From Nonomuraea muscovyensis (GTDB lineage: Bacteria > Actinomycetota > Actinomycetes > Streptosporangiales > Streptosporangiaceae): a stretch of DNA of 64,000 nucleotides. A program made the position numbers and the translations under genes. Numbering within the stretch: the first letter of the stretch is position 1; each line of letters starts with the position of its first letter. This document shows positions 39,523-49,642 of this stretch, in pieces. Location: assembly GCF_014207745.1 (NCBI RefSeq), contig NZ_JACHJB010000002.1:744001-808000 (forward strand), given 5' to 3'. The notes under the pieces were generated by a model. It worked only from the letters and a program-made list of their open reading frames with translations. It did not search any database and was not told the origin of the DNA.

Positions 39523-42500
39523 CTACGCGGTCGGCAGGTCGGTGAGGTCGAGGCGCCGGTCCGTGCGCAGCTGGATCTCGCCGTAGGACGTCATGTTGGT
39601 GTGGAACAGCGGGGTGAGGCCGCGCCGGTCGGCGTCGGTGAGGACGTCTTCCCACTCGGGTAGCGCGAGGGTGTCCTGGATCATCAGGGTGTTGATCAGG
39701 CCGAGGGCCGACTGGAGGATGTGCAGGCACAGCATCCCCAGCTCCTGCTCTTCGCGCCGGTTGGAGGCGAGTTCGCCGCGCTTGCCGAACTTGATGTAGT
39801 CGTTGACGCCGTTGTAGCTCTCCACCACGTTCAATCCGGATTCGGTCGCCCGCTGGAGATCGCGGTCGCGGAGCCAGCGGGCGAGGAAGATCGTGCGCTG
39901 GGCGCGGCCGACCTCCAGCATCGCGGCGTAGGCCGGGTGGGTGGTCTCGGAGGTGAACCGGCGTAGCAGAGCCTCGGTAGAGGCAGTCCGCAGCCGGATC
40001 GCGGTGGCGTACTTCATCATGATGTCGTAGTTCTGGGTGATGATGTCCCACCGGATCGGCCTGGTCAGCGCGGGCGCGAGCAGCGGGTAGGAGAAGTCCT
40101 CGCCCCGGCCGGGCACATACAGCTTCATCTTGTTGATCTGCTTGAACCGGGCGACCAGGTCGAAGTCCAGCAGCCTGGTGATCCCGAACCCGACGAAGCT
40201 GGCGCCGTGGGAGTCGACGAAGTTCTGCTCGACCTCCATGTCGGTGCCGTGCCGCATCGCGCCCTCGACCATCGCGTGGACCTCGGAGGCTGAACAGCTG
40301 ATGAGCTGGCTGTGTACGGCCATCGACCCACCTACCTCGACCGTCCAGTAGATCAGCACGCCGCGCTTGGCGCGCCGGTAGCGGGAGTGCCACTCGGTGA
40401 AGATGTTCTGGTCGAAGGCCGAGAAGTGGGTGGAGTCCGAGGCGACCGCGGTCGTGCCCTCGCCCCACAGGGCGGCCTGCCGGACGGCGAAGGTCGCGTT
40501 CGCGATCACCCGGGCGACCTCGCGGCAGGCCTCGACGGTCAGGAAACGGCGGCGCGCGTACCGAAGGTCGTCCTCGGTGTGGGGATGGTCGCCAGCGGCG
40601 ACCGCGCGGATCCCGGTCCCCGTCCCGTAGGCGTAGATCAGCAGCAGAAGCCGTTCGAACAGCACCTGGGCGTCGAGGTGGTTCTGGGTTCCGGAGGAGG
40701 TGAAGACGTTCAGGCATCCCGTCCGCAGGGCGGTTTCGGTGAGCATGTCCATCAGCGGGACGACGCCCCATCGCTCCCGGATCGCCGCCTTCAGCCGACG
40801 CAGGTTGCGCGGCTCCGGGGCGGCGTCCAGCGGGGTCAGGTGGATCGCCCCGGCGTTGCGCCGTTCGGCGATCTTCAACCAGGTAAGGCCCTTGCCGCCC
40901 AGGGCGTCGTTCAGCGCCGACAGCTCGGCGTCCATCTCCTCGCGCAGCTGGTCGACGAACACCTGCGGGTCCAGCGGCTTGCGGAGCTTGGAGTAGTTTT
41001 CCGCGCGCCTGTCCTCGAAGTCCTTGGGCAGGTCGTCATCGGGGTTGCGCCACCGGTCCGCCCCGTGGACCCAGATCTCCTTGCAGCGCAGCTTCTCCCG
41101 CAGTGTCTGGAAGACACCGCACTCGTACACGGTGCGCAGGATCCGCTGCCGCTTGGTGCTGTCGGCCCGGTACATCAGCTCTACCAGCTCGGACGGGACG
41201 ATCCCGTCGACGGGGACGTGCTCGCCGAGGGCGTAGCACTTGATCCGGTTGGACTGCTCAGCCTTGTACCGCTTGATCAAAGTCAGGGCCTGCATCATCG
41301 GCGTGTGCACAGTGTTCGTCGACCCGAACTCCAGCACCTCCAGGATCTGGATCAGGCCGGTCCGGTAGTGGTTGGTGTAGGAGGCCTTGAACACCCGCTG
41401 CTTGTGCTGTCGGTAAGAGGTGCCCCTCGCTCTGTACTCGTGCAGCAACTGGACCAGCGTCCTATAGCCGCCCGGCACCGCCGGGTAGATGACGTCCTCT
41501 ACTTGCGACTCCGGCGACTCCAGGGCGGCCGCGGCCATCTTGAACAGGATTTTCTCCTTGCCCGACACCCGCTTCAGCTCCGCCACGAAGTCACCGATGA
41601 CCTTCGTGTCGGCGCGGGCGTTGATCCGATGCACCGTCGCGATCAGCAGGTCGACCAGGGTGTCGGTGATCTCACGGGACCGGCAGTACAGGTAGGCCGC
41701 CAGCAACGTCACCTTGATGTCGTGCGGGTGCGAGCGCAGGTTCGACGGGGCCTCGGCCGCCACCCGGGCCCGCCTGGCCGCCAGCACCTTCGGCGCGATG
41801 TCGGCGAACAGGTCGTCGGGCAAGCCGACCTTGCCGATCGCGGTCAGCTTGAACACCTCCCGCTCGATCGTCTTCACGCTCACGTTGCCCGGCTCCTCGC
41901 GGATCACCGCGAACACGTCCACCGCAGCGGCCTCGGCGGCGCCGAACAACGCGCCGTCGTCCTCGCCCTGGTCCTCGGGTTCGTCACCGGGATCGGCGCT
42001 CTTGGCGATCAGGGCAAGCAACCGCGGGATGGCCGCTGCAGGGATCCGGCTGGAGATCCGGGAGGTCTGCGTCTGCTCGGCCTGCCTCAGCGCCGTCCCG
42101 ATGATCCGGCGGATCCGGTCCCGCGCCGGCGGCTCGATCCGCTCCTGGCGCAGATGCGCCAGCAACTCGGCGCGGACACGGTCGACCTGCCGCTCCTTCG
42201 GACAGACCTCGGCCGCCAGCCAGTCCGCGGCCTTGTCGGAATCAGCGAGAGAGCACTCCCGGAACCCGAAGTACTTCCGGATGTCCTTGCGGTGATCCTT
42301 GATCGTCCGGCCGTCCCACTCATACAGCCCCAGCTCTGAGGCGGGGCACGTCGACCAGCCGGGCAACGTAGCCGACGGCCTGATCGGGAAGCTCGGCGCG
42401 GCCCGTCGGGAACCGGCCGTTCAGCGCATAGAACCGCAGCAGGAGCGCGAACCCGAGTTTCGTCGCGCCACGCCGGCCCGACAACTGATCCAGCTCGTCC

Positions 42501-42553
42501 CCGACCAGCGTCCAGTTCCCAACGAGCTCGTCCTCGTCCAGCACACGCGCCAC
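39523..42553 (-). pseudogene. tnpA: TnB Tn3-family transposase with one frameshift
   Basis: The N-terminal DUF4158 region (VLDEDELVGNWTLVGDELDQLSGRRGATKLGFALLLRFYALNGRFPTGRAELPDQAVGYVARLVDVP) ends at a run of four C near 42343; with one C fewer the frame continues as ASELGLYEWDGRTIKDHRKDIRKYFGFRE and runs 930 more residues to the stop. All three DDE regions are present (ASDSTHFSAF, VDSHGASFVGFG, VVESYNGVNDYIKFGKRGEL). It is therefore one base from a full-length TnpA of about 1000 residues. A start at GTG 42553 or 42544 is likely. Real frameshift, phase slippage and sequencing error cannot be separated here. Confidence 0.85.
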
Positions 42554-42702
42554 GCGGCATCCGGCTCTCTCGCGAAGCGGTCGGCCACGCCGCCGCAAAC
42601 CCCACGAATCCGAATCAATACTGGCCGTGCACGACCACGTACGTCCGACAATCAAAGAAGGATCCCTTTACGGTCCGTGAACACCAGCACTGACCTGGGA
42701 GG

Positions 42703-42746
42703 ACTCAAACGGGTGTACCTGGTTGCACGAGTCTTACCGGCAACCC
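42703..42746 (-). repeat. TnB right terminal inverted repeat
   Basis: Partner of 31591-31634. The adjacent GATCA at 42747-42751 duplicates 31586-31590. Confidence 0.88.
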
Positions 42747-43094
42747 GATCAGCGCCAGGCCCGCCACCCGGCCCGGGGCGGCCAGCGCCGCCTCGACGCC
42801 GTAGCCGCCGCCCATCGAGCAGCCCACCAGCACCGCGCGGCGGACGTGGAGCGCGTCCAGCACGGCCAGCAGATCCTCGTGGTGGCACACCTCGGGGCCG
42901 GGGTCGCGCGACTCGCCGTGGCCGCGCCAGTCGTAGCGGATCACCCGGTGCTCACGCGCCAGGGTCCGGAACTGGTGCTCCCACATGCGCCGGTCGGCCA
43001 CACCGGCGTGCACCAGCACCACCGCGTCGGCGCAGGCTCCCGTCGCGCGACCGGCTTCGTCGTAGGCGATCCCGCGAGACTCGATCATCGTCAT
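42747..43094 (-). pseudogene. Alpha/beta hydrolase, N-terminal part, split by TnB
   Basis: From ATG 43094 the frame has the oxyanion motif VHAGVADRRMW and the nucleophile elbow GCSMGGG, ending GRVAGLALIG at the TnB junction. The acid and His residues are in the other half (31070-31590). The halves reconstitute a 287-residue hydrolase. Confidence 0.88.
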
Positions 43095-43525
43095 GGCCGG
43101 ACCGTAAGGCAGTCCTGGGGACCGCGCGGCCCGTTCGCCGTCGGCGCACCACGCCCGCCCCACCTGGGCGAACAGGGGCGGCACTCCCCTGCTGGGGGTT
43201 CTGTCAGGTATGCGGCGAACCCGCGTCGATTGTGTGCGGATCCTGTGACATTGACGCCTCCGCCACGATCGGGTCAGCCTCGCAGACAAGGGTGTTCCCG
43301 CAGGTCGGAGGACCCGGCAAGATCACGGATGACCTCAATGATCTACCACGCGGTGATCTTACTGTTATGTCACGCGTATTGCTGGGTGTAGCGATTTGCC
43401 GGATATTCTGCGGCGTGGTCGTCAACTCACGTCAAGTGTTCTTCAGCACGTAAGACGGCCTTTACGTTGCGGGGGCACTCCATCCGACCGGCACAACCGA
43501 CCCCCGTCAACGCGAACGGAGGGTA
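43095..43525. promoter_or_regulatory. Upstream region of the peptide ABC operon
   Basis: About 430 bases without a convincing gene between the divergent hydrolase 5' half and the ABC operon. It includes an imperfect dyad ACGTAAG/CTTTACGT at about 43449-43467 shortly before the operon and must hold the operon promoter; I cannot fix -35/-10 boxes. Confidence 0.4.
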
Positions 43526-44503
43526 ATGGGCAAGTACCTGCTACGCAGGTTGGCGATCAACGTGGTGCTGGTCGCCATCGCAGCAAGCCTGGCTTACATG
43601 CTCGCCGCCACCACCATGAACCCCCGGGCCGCCTACGAGGGCCGCCAGCCCCCGGTCGCCGAGCACGTCATCGACGCCACGCTCGACGCCTACAACCTCA
43701 ACGACAAGACGCCCGTCTTCCAGCGGTATGCCACCTGGGCCTCGGGCGTCGTCACCGGGGACTTCGGCAAGACCTGGAACGGCGGCTCGGTCAACGACGA
43801 GATGGCCCGGCGCATCTGGGTCAGCCTGCGACTGCTGTTCATCGGCACGATCCTGGGCTTCGTCATCGGGGTGGGGCTGGGCGCGCTGTCGGCGATCAAG
43901 CAATACAGGTTCACCGACCGCTTCATCGGGGTCAGCTCGTTCGTCATCATGGCGATCCCGGTGTTCCTGCTGGCCACCCTGCTCGCGATCGCGACGTACA
44001 ACGTCAACCGCAGCCTGGGTTTCACGCTGATCGAGTACACCGGCGAGTACAACCCGCGCCTCAGCGGCTGGGACCAGTTCCTCAACCGGATCAACCACCT
44101 GATCCTGCCGACCATCTCGCTCACGCTCGGCTCGGTCGCGTTCTACAGCCGCATCCAGCGCAACATGATGCTCGACGTGCTCGGCCAGGACTTCGTCCGC
44201 ACCGCGATGGCCAAGGGCCTGCGGCGCCGGACCGCCCTGATCAAGCACGCGCTGCGCACGGCCCTGATCCCCTCGGCCACCTACTTCGCCTTCGCCTTCG
44301 GCACGATGTTCACCGGAGCCATCTTCACCGAGAAGATCTTCGCCTGGCACGGCATGGGCGCCTGGCTGGTCGACGCGATCCACCAGAACGACGTCAACTC
44401 CGTCGCCGCGGTGACCTTCTTCACCGCCATCTGCGTCCTGACCGCCGCCTTCCTGTCCGACATGCTGGTGGCGGCCCTCGATCCTCGTGTGCGGGTGAGC
44501 TAG
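43526..44503 (+). CDS. Oligopeptide/nickel-type ABC permease (OppB/DppB)
   Basis: A 325-residue inner-membrane permease with an N-terminal helix and periplasmic segment, then five or six further helices. The binding-protein-dependent transport motif is VRTAMAKGLRRRTALIKHALRTALIP (EAA loop). The C-terminus VAALDPRVRVS is typical of DppB. ATG 43526 has GGAGGG upstream. First gene of a tightly packed operon encoding both permeases, fused ATPases and the binding protein. Confidence 0.9.
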   Translation: MGKYLLRRLAINVVLVAIAASLAYMLAATTMNPRAAYEGRQPPVAEHVIDATLDAYNLNDKTPVFQRYATWASGVVTGDFGKTWNGGSVNDEMARRIWVSLRLLFIGTILGFVIGVGLGALSAIKQYRFTDRFIGVSSFVIMAIPVFLLATLLAIATYNVNRSLGFTLIEYTGEYNPRLSGWDQFLNRINHLILPTISLTLGSVAFYSRIQRNMMLDVLGQDFVRTAMAKGLRRRTALIKHALRTALIPSATYFAFAFGTMFTGAIFTEKIFAWHGMGAWLVDAIHQNDVNSVAAVTFFTAICVLTAAFLSDMLVAALDPRVRVS

Positions 44504-45343
44504 ATGCGCTCCAAAGTCGTCATCGGGCGCCTGTTCCGCAACAGGCAGGCCCGCTATGGCTCCATCGCCCTGATCCTGCTGGTGGCGCTGGCCTACATCG
44601 GCCCCTTCCTCGGCCCCTACGAGTGGACCGACAAGGACTTCCTGGCCTTCCTGTCGCCGCCGTCGGGCGACCACTGGTGGGGCACCACCACCATCGGCCA
44701 GGACATGTACGCGGTCACGCTGCGCGGCATGCAGAAGTCCATCGTCATCGGCCTGCTCGTGGCGGTCATCGCCACCGGCCTGGCCGCCGTGGTGGGCGCG
44801 TTCGCCGGATATTTCGGCGGCTGGGTCGACAAGGCCCTCATGTGGGGCGTGGACCTGCTGCTCGTGCTGCCCAGCTTCCTCATCATCGCGATCGTCTCGC
44901 CGCGGCTGCGCGGCGCCTCGTGGCTGTGGTTCGTGGTGCTGCTGGCCGCGTTCACCTGGATGATCACCTCGCGGGTGGTGCGCAGCATGACGCTGTCGCT
45001 GCGCGAGCGGGAGTACGTGCTGGCCGCCGTCTACATGGGCATCCCCCGCTGGAAGATCATCTTCCGGCACATCGTGCCCAACCTGTCGTCCCTGCTGATC
45101 ATCGACGCGACGCTGAACGTCAGCGCCGCCGTCATCGGCGAGGCCGCGCTGTCGTTCTTCGGCTTCGGCATCCAGCCGCCCGACGTGTCCCTCGGCACGC
45201 TCATCGCCGAGGGCTCGCGCAACGCCACCGGCTACCCGTGGCTGTTCGCCTTCCCCGCCGGGCTGCTCGTGCTGCTCGTGCTCAGCATCAACCTCATCGG
45301 CGACGGCCTGCGCGACGCCCTCGACCCGGGGAGCAACTCATGA
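44504..45343 (+). CDS. Oligopeptide/nickel-type ABC permease (OppC/DppC)
   Basis: A 279-residue permease with the OppC N-terminal segment (RNRQARYGSIALILLVALAYIGPFLGPYEW), five core helices and the EAA loop LREREYVLAAVYMGIPRWKIIFRHIVPNLSSLLII, ending DGLRDALDPGSNS. It starts directly after the OppB stop and overlaps the ATPase gene by 4 bp (ATGA). Confidence 0.9.
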   Translation: MRSKVVIGRLFRNRQARYGSIALILLVALAYIGPFLGPYEWTDKDFLAFLSPPSGDHWWGTTTIGQDMYAVTLRGMQKSIVIGLLVAVIATGLAAVVGAFAGYFGGWVDKALMWGVDLLLVLPSFLIIAIVSPRLRGASWLWFVVLLAAFTWMITSRVVRSMTLSLREREYVLAAVYMGIPRWKIIFRHIVPNLSSLLIIDATLNVSAAVIGEAALSFFGFGIQPPDVSLGTLIAEGSRNATGYPWLFAFPAGLLVLLVLSINLIGDGLRDALDPGSNS

Positions 45344-47409
45344 GCATCCTGGAGGTCCGCGACCTCACCGTCACCTTCCCCGGCGACATCCAGGCCGTGC
45401 GGGGCGTCAGCTACGACGTCTCCCGCGGCGAGGTGCTCGGCATCGTCGGCGAGTCCGGCTCCGGCAAGTCGGTCACCTCGCTGGCCATCATGGGGCTGCT
45501 CCCACGCGACGCCCAGGTGAGCGGCTCGGTCAGGCTGCACGGCCGCGAGCTCATCGGCGTCGAGGAGGACGAGCTCACCAAGGTCCGCGGCAAGTCGATC
45601 AGCATGATCTTCCAGGACCCGCTGTCGGCGTTCACCCCCGTCTACACCATCGGCGACCAGGTCGCCGAGGCCGTCCGCGTCCACCAGAAGGTGGCCAAGG
45701 ACAAGGCCGCCCGGCGGGCCGTCGAGCTGCTCGACCTGGTCGGCATCCCGCACCCGGACGTGCGGGCCAAGGCCTTCCCGCACGAGTTCTCCGGCGGCAT
45801 GCGCCAGCGCGCCATGATCGCGATGGCCATCGCCAACGACCCCGACCTGCTCATCTGCGACGAGCCGACCACCGCCCTGGACGTCACCATCCAGGCGCAG
45901 GTGCTGGAGGTGCTCAAGACGGCGCAGCGCGAGACCGGCGCCGGCATCGTGATGATCACCCACGACCTCGGAGTGATCGCCGGGATGGCCGACCGGGTGC
46001 TCGTCATGTACGCGGGCCGGCCGGTCGAGCAGGGCCCGGTGGACGAGCTGTACTACCGGCCGCGCATGCCGTACACGATGGGGTTGCTGGCCTCGATCCC
46101 GCGGATCGACGGCGAGGAGGGGCCGCTGGTGCCCATCGAGGGCAACCCGCCCTCCCCGGCGGCGCTGCCGCCCGGCTGCCCGTTCGCGCCGCGCTGCCCG
46201 ATGCACATCGACTCCTGCGACGAGGAGGAGCCACCGCTGACCCCGATCGGCGGCGGCCGCCACGTGGCCTGCATCCGCTCGCGCGAGATCGAGCACAAGG
46301 GCCTGACCGGCGCCGACGTCTTCCCCGTGCCGGTCATCCCGCCCAGCGACATCGTGCGGGTGCCGCGCGAGCAGCGCCCCACCGTGCTGGAGCTGGACGG
46401 CCTGGTGCGGCACTACCCGCTGATGAAGGGCGCGGTGTTCAAGCGGCGCGTCGGCACCGTGCACGCGGTCGACGGCATCAGCTTCGACATCGCCGAGGGC
46501 GAGACCCTCGCCCTGGTCGGCGAGTCCGGCTGCGGCAAGACGACCACGCTGCAGCAGATCATGCGGCTGGAACCGCCGCAGAGCGGCCGCGTCGTCGTGC
46601 TCGGCAAGGACAGCTCCCGCCTGGACCGGGCGGCGAGGAAGTCGCTGCGCGGCGACCTGCAGATCGTCTTCCAGGACCCGATGGCGGCGCTGGACCCGCG
46701 CATGCCGGTCGGCGACATCATCGCCGAGCCGCTGCGCGCCCACGGCCACAAGGACGTGGCAGCGCGCGTGACCGAGCTGCTCACGCTGGTCGGGCTGGCG
46801 CCCGAGCACGCCGAACGCTACCCCCAGCGCTTCTCCGGCGGGCAGCGCCAGCGCATCGGCATCGCCCGGGCGCTGGCCCTGGACCCGAAGCTGCTCGTCC
46901 TGGACGAGCCGGTCTCGGCGCTGGACGTGTCCATCCAGGCTGGCGTGATCAACCTGCTGGAGAAGCTGAAGAACACGCTGGGGCTGTCCTACCTGTTCGT
47001 GGCGCACGACCTGGCCGTGGTCAGACACCTGGCCGACCGGGTCGCCGTCATGTACCTCGGCAAGATCGCCGAGATCGGCGCGGTGGCGAACGTCTACGAC
47101 CGCCCCGCGCACCCCTACACGCAGGCGCTGCTGTCGGCGATCCCGCTCCCCGACCCGGAGATGGAACGCACCCGCAGGCGGATCCTGCTCGAAGGGGACC
47201 TGCCCAGCCCGGCCGACCCGCCATCGGGATGCCGGTTCCGCACCCGCTGCCCCAAGTTCGCCCGGCTGGGCGAGGCCGAGCGGCGGCGCTGTGTGGACGA
47301 AGAGCCCTCAGTTGTCAGGCTCGCGAGCGCCGCCGATCATGGCGCCGCCTGCCACTACGCGGAGGAGATCGAGGTCATCACGGCCTCGGGAGACCAGGAG
47401 GAAAAGTGA
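45340..47409 (+). CDS. Fused OppD-OppF dual ATPase
   Basis: A 689-residue protein with two complete ABC domains. The first (1-330) has GESGSGKS, FSGGMRQR and LLICDEPTTALD; the second (345-689) has GESGCGKT, FSGGQRQR and LLVLDEPVSALD. Each ends in an OppD/F C-terminal domain with a Cys cluster (CPFAPRCPMHIDSC; CRFRTRCPKF). In most peptide transporters these are separate subunits; the fusion fixes a 1:1 heterodimer. It overlaps the neighbours on both sides by 4 bp. Confidence 0.92.
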   Translation: MSILEVRDLTVTFPGDIQAVRGVSYDVSRGEVLGIVGESGSGKSVTSLAIMGLLPRDAQVSGSVRLHGRELIGVEEDELTKVRGKSISMIFQDPLSAFTPVYTIGDQVAEAVRVHQKVAKDKAARRAVELLDLVGIPHPDVRAKAFPHEFSGGMRQRAMIAMAIANDPDLLICDEPTTALDVTIQAQVLEVLKTAQRETGAGIVMITHDLGVIAGMADRVLVMYAGRPVEQGPVDELYYRPRMPYTMGLLASIPRIDGEEGPLVPIEGNPPSPAALPPGCPFAPRCPMHIDSCDEEEPPLTPIGGGRHVACIRSREIEHKGLTGADVFPVPVIPPSDIVRVPREQRPTVLELDGLVRHYPLMKGAVFKRRVGTVHAVDGISFDIAEGETLALVGESGCGKTTTLQQIMRLEPPQSGRVVVLGKDSSRLDRAARKSLRGDLQIVFQDPMAALDPRMPVGDIIAEPLRAHGHKDVAARVTELLTLVGLAPEHAERYPQRFSGGQRQRIGIARALALDPKLLVLDEPVSALDVSIQAGVINLLEKLKNTLGLSYLFVAHDLAVVRHLADRVAVMYLGKIAEIGAVANVYDRPAHPYTQALLSAIPLPDPEMERTRRRILLEGDLPSPADPPSGCRFRTRCPKFARLGEAERRRCVDEEPSVVRLASAADHGAACHYAEEIEVITASGDQEEK

Positions 47410-49115
47410 AGGTTGGATACCGGGCGGCGGCGGGGATCGCGGTCCTCGCCATGGCCGTCGCGGCCTGCGGTGGCGGCGGCGGCGACGCCAAGAAGCCCAG
47501 CGCAGAGCAGTCGCAGCAGGCGCAGCAGCAGATGGCGGAGACCCCGGCCATCAGCATCAACCCGGTGCCCTACGACCAGGTCAAGGACGGCGGCACGCTG
47601 ACGCTGGCGGTCGGGCAGTGGCCCAGCCAGTGGAACCCCAACCACGTCGACGGCAACCAGCGCGACACCGCCGTCATGCTCGACACGGTCCTGCCGCAGA
47701 TGATGGTGGCCGACGAGAACGCCACGTTCACCCCGAACCCGGACTTCCTGACCGACGCGAAGGTGGACACCTCCTCGGGCAAGCAGGTCGTCACCTGGAC
47801 GATCAACGACAAGGCCACGTGGTCGGACGGCACGCCGATCACGTGGAAGGACGTCGAGGCCATGTGGACGGCCAACAGCGGCAAGAACAAGAAGTACAAG
47901 CCGGCCTCCACCGACGGCTGGGACCGGATCGAGTCGGTCACCAAGGGCGACTCCGACAAGGTCGCCGTCATGACCTTCGCCAAGAACTACCCCGACTGGC
48001 AGGGCCTGCTGTCCCGCTCGCCGCAGCTCATCCCGGCCGCCACCAACGGCGACCCGGAGAAGTACGAGAAGGACTACCTGCAGAAGATCCCCGTCACCGC
48101 CGGCCCGTTCAAGGTCGAGAAGATCGACGAGGCGACCAAGACGCTCACCGTCGTGCGTGACGACAAGTGGTGGGGCAAGAAGGCCAAGCTCGACAAGATC
48201 ATTTTCCGGACGATCGAGACGCCCGCCGCGTCGGTGAACGCCTTCGCCAACGGCGAGCTCGACGCCGTGGAGATCCCGCCGGGCAGCCCCGCCGACCTCA
48301 AGCGGGCCAAGGAGGTGCCGAACGTCGACATCCGCAAGGCGCTCAGCCCGAACTGGCGGCACATCACCGTCAACAACCAGGCCGAGTTCCTCAAGGACAA
48401 GTCGGTCCGGCACGCCGTCGCCTACGCGATCAACCGTGACGTGATCACCCAGTCCGACCTGAAGGACATGGACTGGCCGCTGCAGACGCTGGGCAACCAC
48501 GTCTTCATGAACAACCACAAGGGCTACGTCGACAACTCCGGCGACCTCGGCAAGTACAACCCCGAGAAGGCCAAGCAGCTCCTCGACGCGGCCGGCTGGA
48601 AGCAGGAGGGCGAGTACCGCAAGAAGGACGGCAAGGAGTTCGCGCTGAGCTTCGTCGTCCCGGCCGGCGTCCCCTACGCCAAGACCGAGGGCGAGCTCAC
48701 CCAGGCGATGCTCAAGGAGGTCGGCATCAAGCTGACCATCCGCCCGGTCCCCGATGACAAGTTCTTCACCGACTTCATCATCAAGGGCGACTTCGACCTG
48801 GTGCCGTTCTCCTGGATCGGCACGCCGCTGCCGATCAGCGCGCTGCCGCAGATCTACAAGACCGGCTCGGAGAGCAACTTCCCCAAGGGCAGCGACCCGG
48901 CCCTGGACGCGGCGATCGACGAGACGGTGGGCGAGATGGACCCGGCCAAGGCCATCGAGAAGGCCAACGCGGCCGACAAGCTCATCTGGGACCTGGTGCA
49001 CACCATCCCGCTGTACCAGCGTCCCGACATCCAGGCGACGAAGAAGAACCTCGCCAACCTCGGCCCGTGGGGCTACAAGGCTCCTGACTGGACGCAGGTC
49101 GGCTTCACCGGCTGA
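47406..49115 (+). CDS. Peptide ABC transporter substrate-binding lipoprotein (SBP_bac_5)
   Basis: A 569-residue lipoprotein: signal peptide with lipobox ending VAAC (lipidated C21), a Gly/Gln-rich tether, then the family 5 solute-binding fold (GGTLTLAVGQWPSQWNPN, TWTINDKATWSDGTPITWKDV, SVRHAVAYAINRDVI, YNPEKAKQLLDAAGW). GTG 47406 is set by the 4-bp overlap with the ATPase gene and GAGGAAAA upstream. It captures oligopeptides or a similar ligand outside the membrane. Last gene of the operon, followed by a terminator. Confidence 0.92.
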   Translation: MKVGYRAAAGIAVLAMAVAACGGGGGDAKKPSAEQSQQAQQQMAETPAISINPVPYDQVKDGGTLTLAVGQWPSQWNPNHVDGNQRDTAVMLDTVLPQMMVADENATFTPNPDFLTDAKVDTSSGKQVVTWTINDKATWSDGTPITWKDVEAMWTANSGKNKKYKPASTDGWDRIESVTKGDSDKVAVMTFAKNYPDWQGLLSRSPQLIPAATNGDPEKYEKDYLQKIPVTAGPFKVEKIDEATKTLTVVRDDKWWGKKAKLDKIIFRTIETPAASVNAFANGELDAVEIPPGSPADLKRAKEVPNVDIRKALSPNWRHITVNNQAEFLKDKSVRHAVAYAINRDVITQSDLKDMDWPLQTLGNHVFMNNHKGYVDNSGDLGKYNPEKAKQLLDAAGWKQEGEYRKKDGKEFALSFVVPAGVPYAKTEGELTQAMLKEVGIKLTIRPVPDDKFFTDFIIKGDFDLVPFSWIGTPLPISALPQIYKTGSESNFPKGSDPALDAAIDETVGEMDPAKAIEKANAADKLIWDLVHTIPLYQRPDIQATKKNLANLGPWGYKAPDWTQVGFTG

Positions 49116-49134
49116 CCCTCCCGCCAGCGCGTCG

Positions 49135-49164
49135 AACCCCCGGCCGGTCCTCCGGCCGGGGGTT
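49135..49164 (+). terminator. Terminator of the peptide ABC operon
   Basis: AACCCCCGGCCGG, TCCT loop, CCGGCCGGGGGTT: 13 perfect pairs starting 19 nt after the lipoprotein stop, followed by pyrimidine-rich CTCCCTTTCTCC. Confidence 0.85.
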
Positions 49165-49222
49165 CTCCCTTTCTCCATACATCCGGCTTTGTTCATATAA
49201 CCAGTCCGGTATATTTGCGGGC

Positions 49223-49642
49223 ATGCGCTTCGACGTGCTAGCAGAACCCGCCCGCCGGCAGATCCTCGACCTGCTGCTCGAACGCCCCCGCCCGGTCGGC
49301 GAGCTGACCGAACGGCTCGGTCTCACCCAGCCGGGCACCTCCAAGCACCTGCGCGTGCTGCGCGAGGCCGGCCTCGTCACCGTGCGCAAGGACGCCCAGC
49401 GCCGCTGGTACGAGCTGCGCCCCCAGCCGCTCGCCGAGATCGACGCCTGGCTCGCCCCCTACCGGCGGTTGTGGTCCGCCGGCCTGGACCGCCTCGAACG
49501 GCACCTCGACACCATGCCGGACGCCCCGCCCGCCACCCTGCCCGCCACCCTGCCCGCCACCCCGCCGGACGCCCTGCCGGACGCCCTGCCGGACGCCCTG
49601 CCCGCAACGACGCCCGCCACCACGGAGGACCCGCATGAATGA
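49223..49642 (+). CDS. ArsR-family regulator
   Basis: A 139-residue protein with an ArsR winged HTH (residues 1-85, FDVLAEPARRQILDLLLERPRPVGELTERLGLTQPGTSKHLRVLREAGLVTVRKDAQRRWYEL) and no metal-binding Cys motif. The C-terminal 35 residues are low-complexity repeats of PATL and PDAL. TATATT lies 7 nt before the ATG (leaderless) inside a dyad-like ATATAACC..CGGTATAT. It overlaps the AHSA1 gene by 8 bp; ArsR-AHSA1 pairs of this kind are common and the regulator probably controls the pair. Confidence 0.88.
   Translation: MRFDVLAEPARRQILDLLLERPRPVGELTERLGLTQPGTSKHLRVLREAGLVTVRKDAQRRWYELRPQPLAEIDAWLAPYRRLWSAGLDRLERHLDTMPDAPPATLPATLPATPPDALPDALPDALPATTPATTEDPHE

Larger units (their letters stand above)
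31591..42746. mobile_element. TnB: 11.2-kb Tn3-family transposon inserted in a hydrolase gene
   Basis: Inverted ends of about 44 bp (31591-31634 and 42703-42746) match with one mismatch over GGTAAGA(G/C)TCGTGCAACC and beyond, with the outer 8 bases diverged. The target duplication GATCA is at 31586-31590 and 42747-42751. Contents from right to left: tnpA (frameshifted), an unidentified fragment, a DUF1330/LysR passenger pair, an IRS-like site, and a tnpI gene split by TnC. The tnpA/tnpI/IRS design is that of Tn4430-type elements. The intact duplication indicates a recent or well-preserved insertion. Confidence 0.9.

Noticed and set aside
12040..42343. Explaining all frameshifts as sequencing error
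   Set aside because: They are confined to mobile-element genes and remnants (tnpA, tnpI, RT, proC-like, MerR chimera), while long host genes are clean. Errors cannot be excluded for single sites such as 42343.
43396..45339. Long open plus-strand frame before the OppDF fusion
   Set aside because: It is an Arg/His/Pro-rich shadow of the OppB and OppC genes; the true fusion begins at ATG 45340 by overlap and homology.
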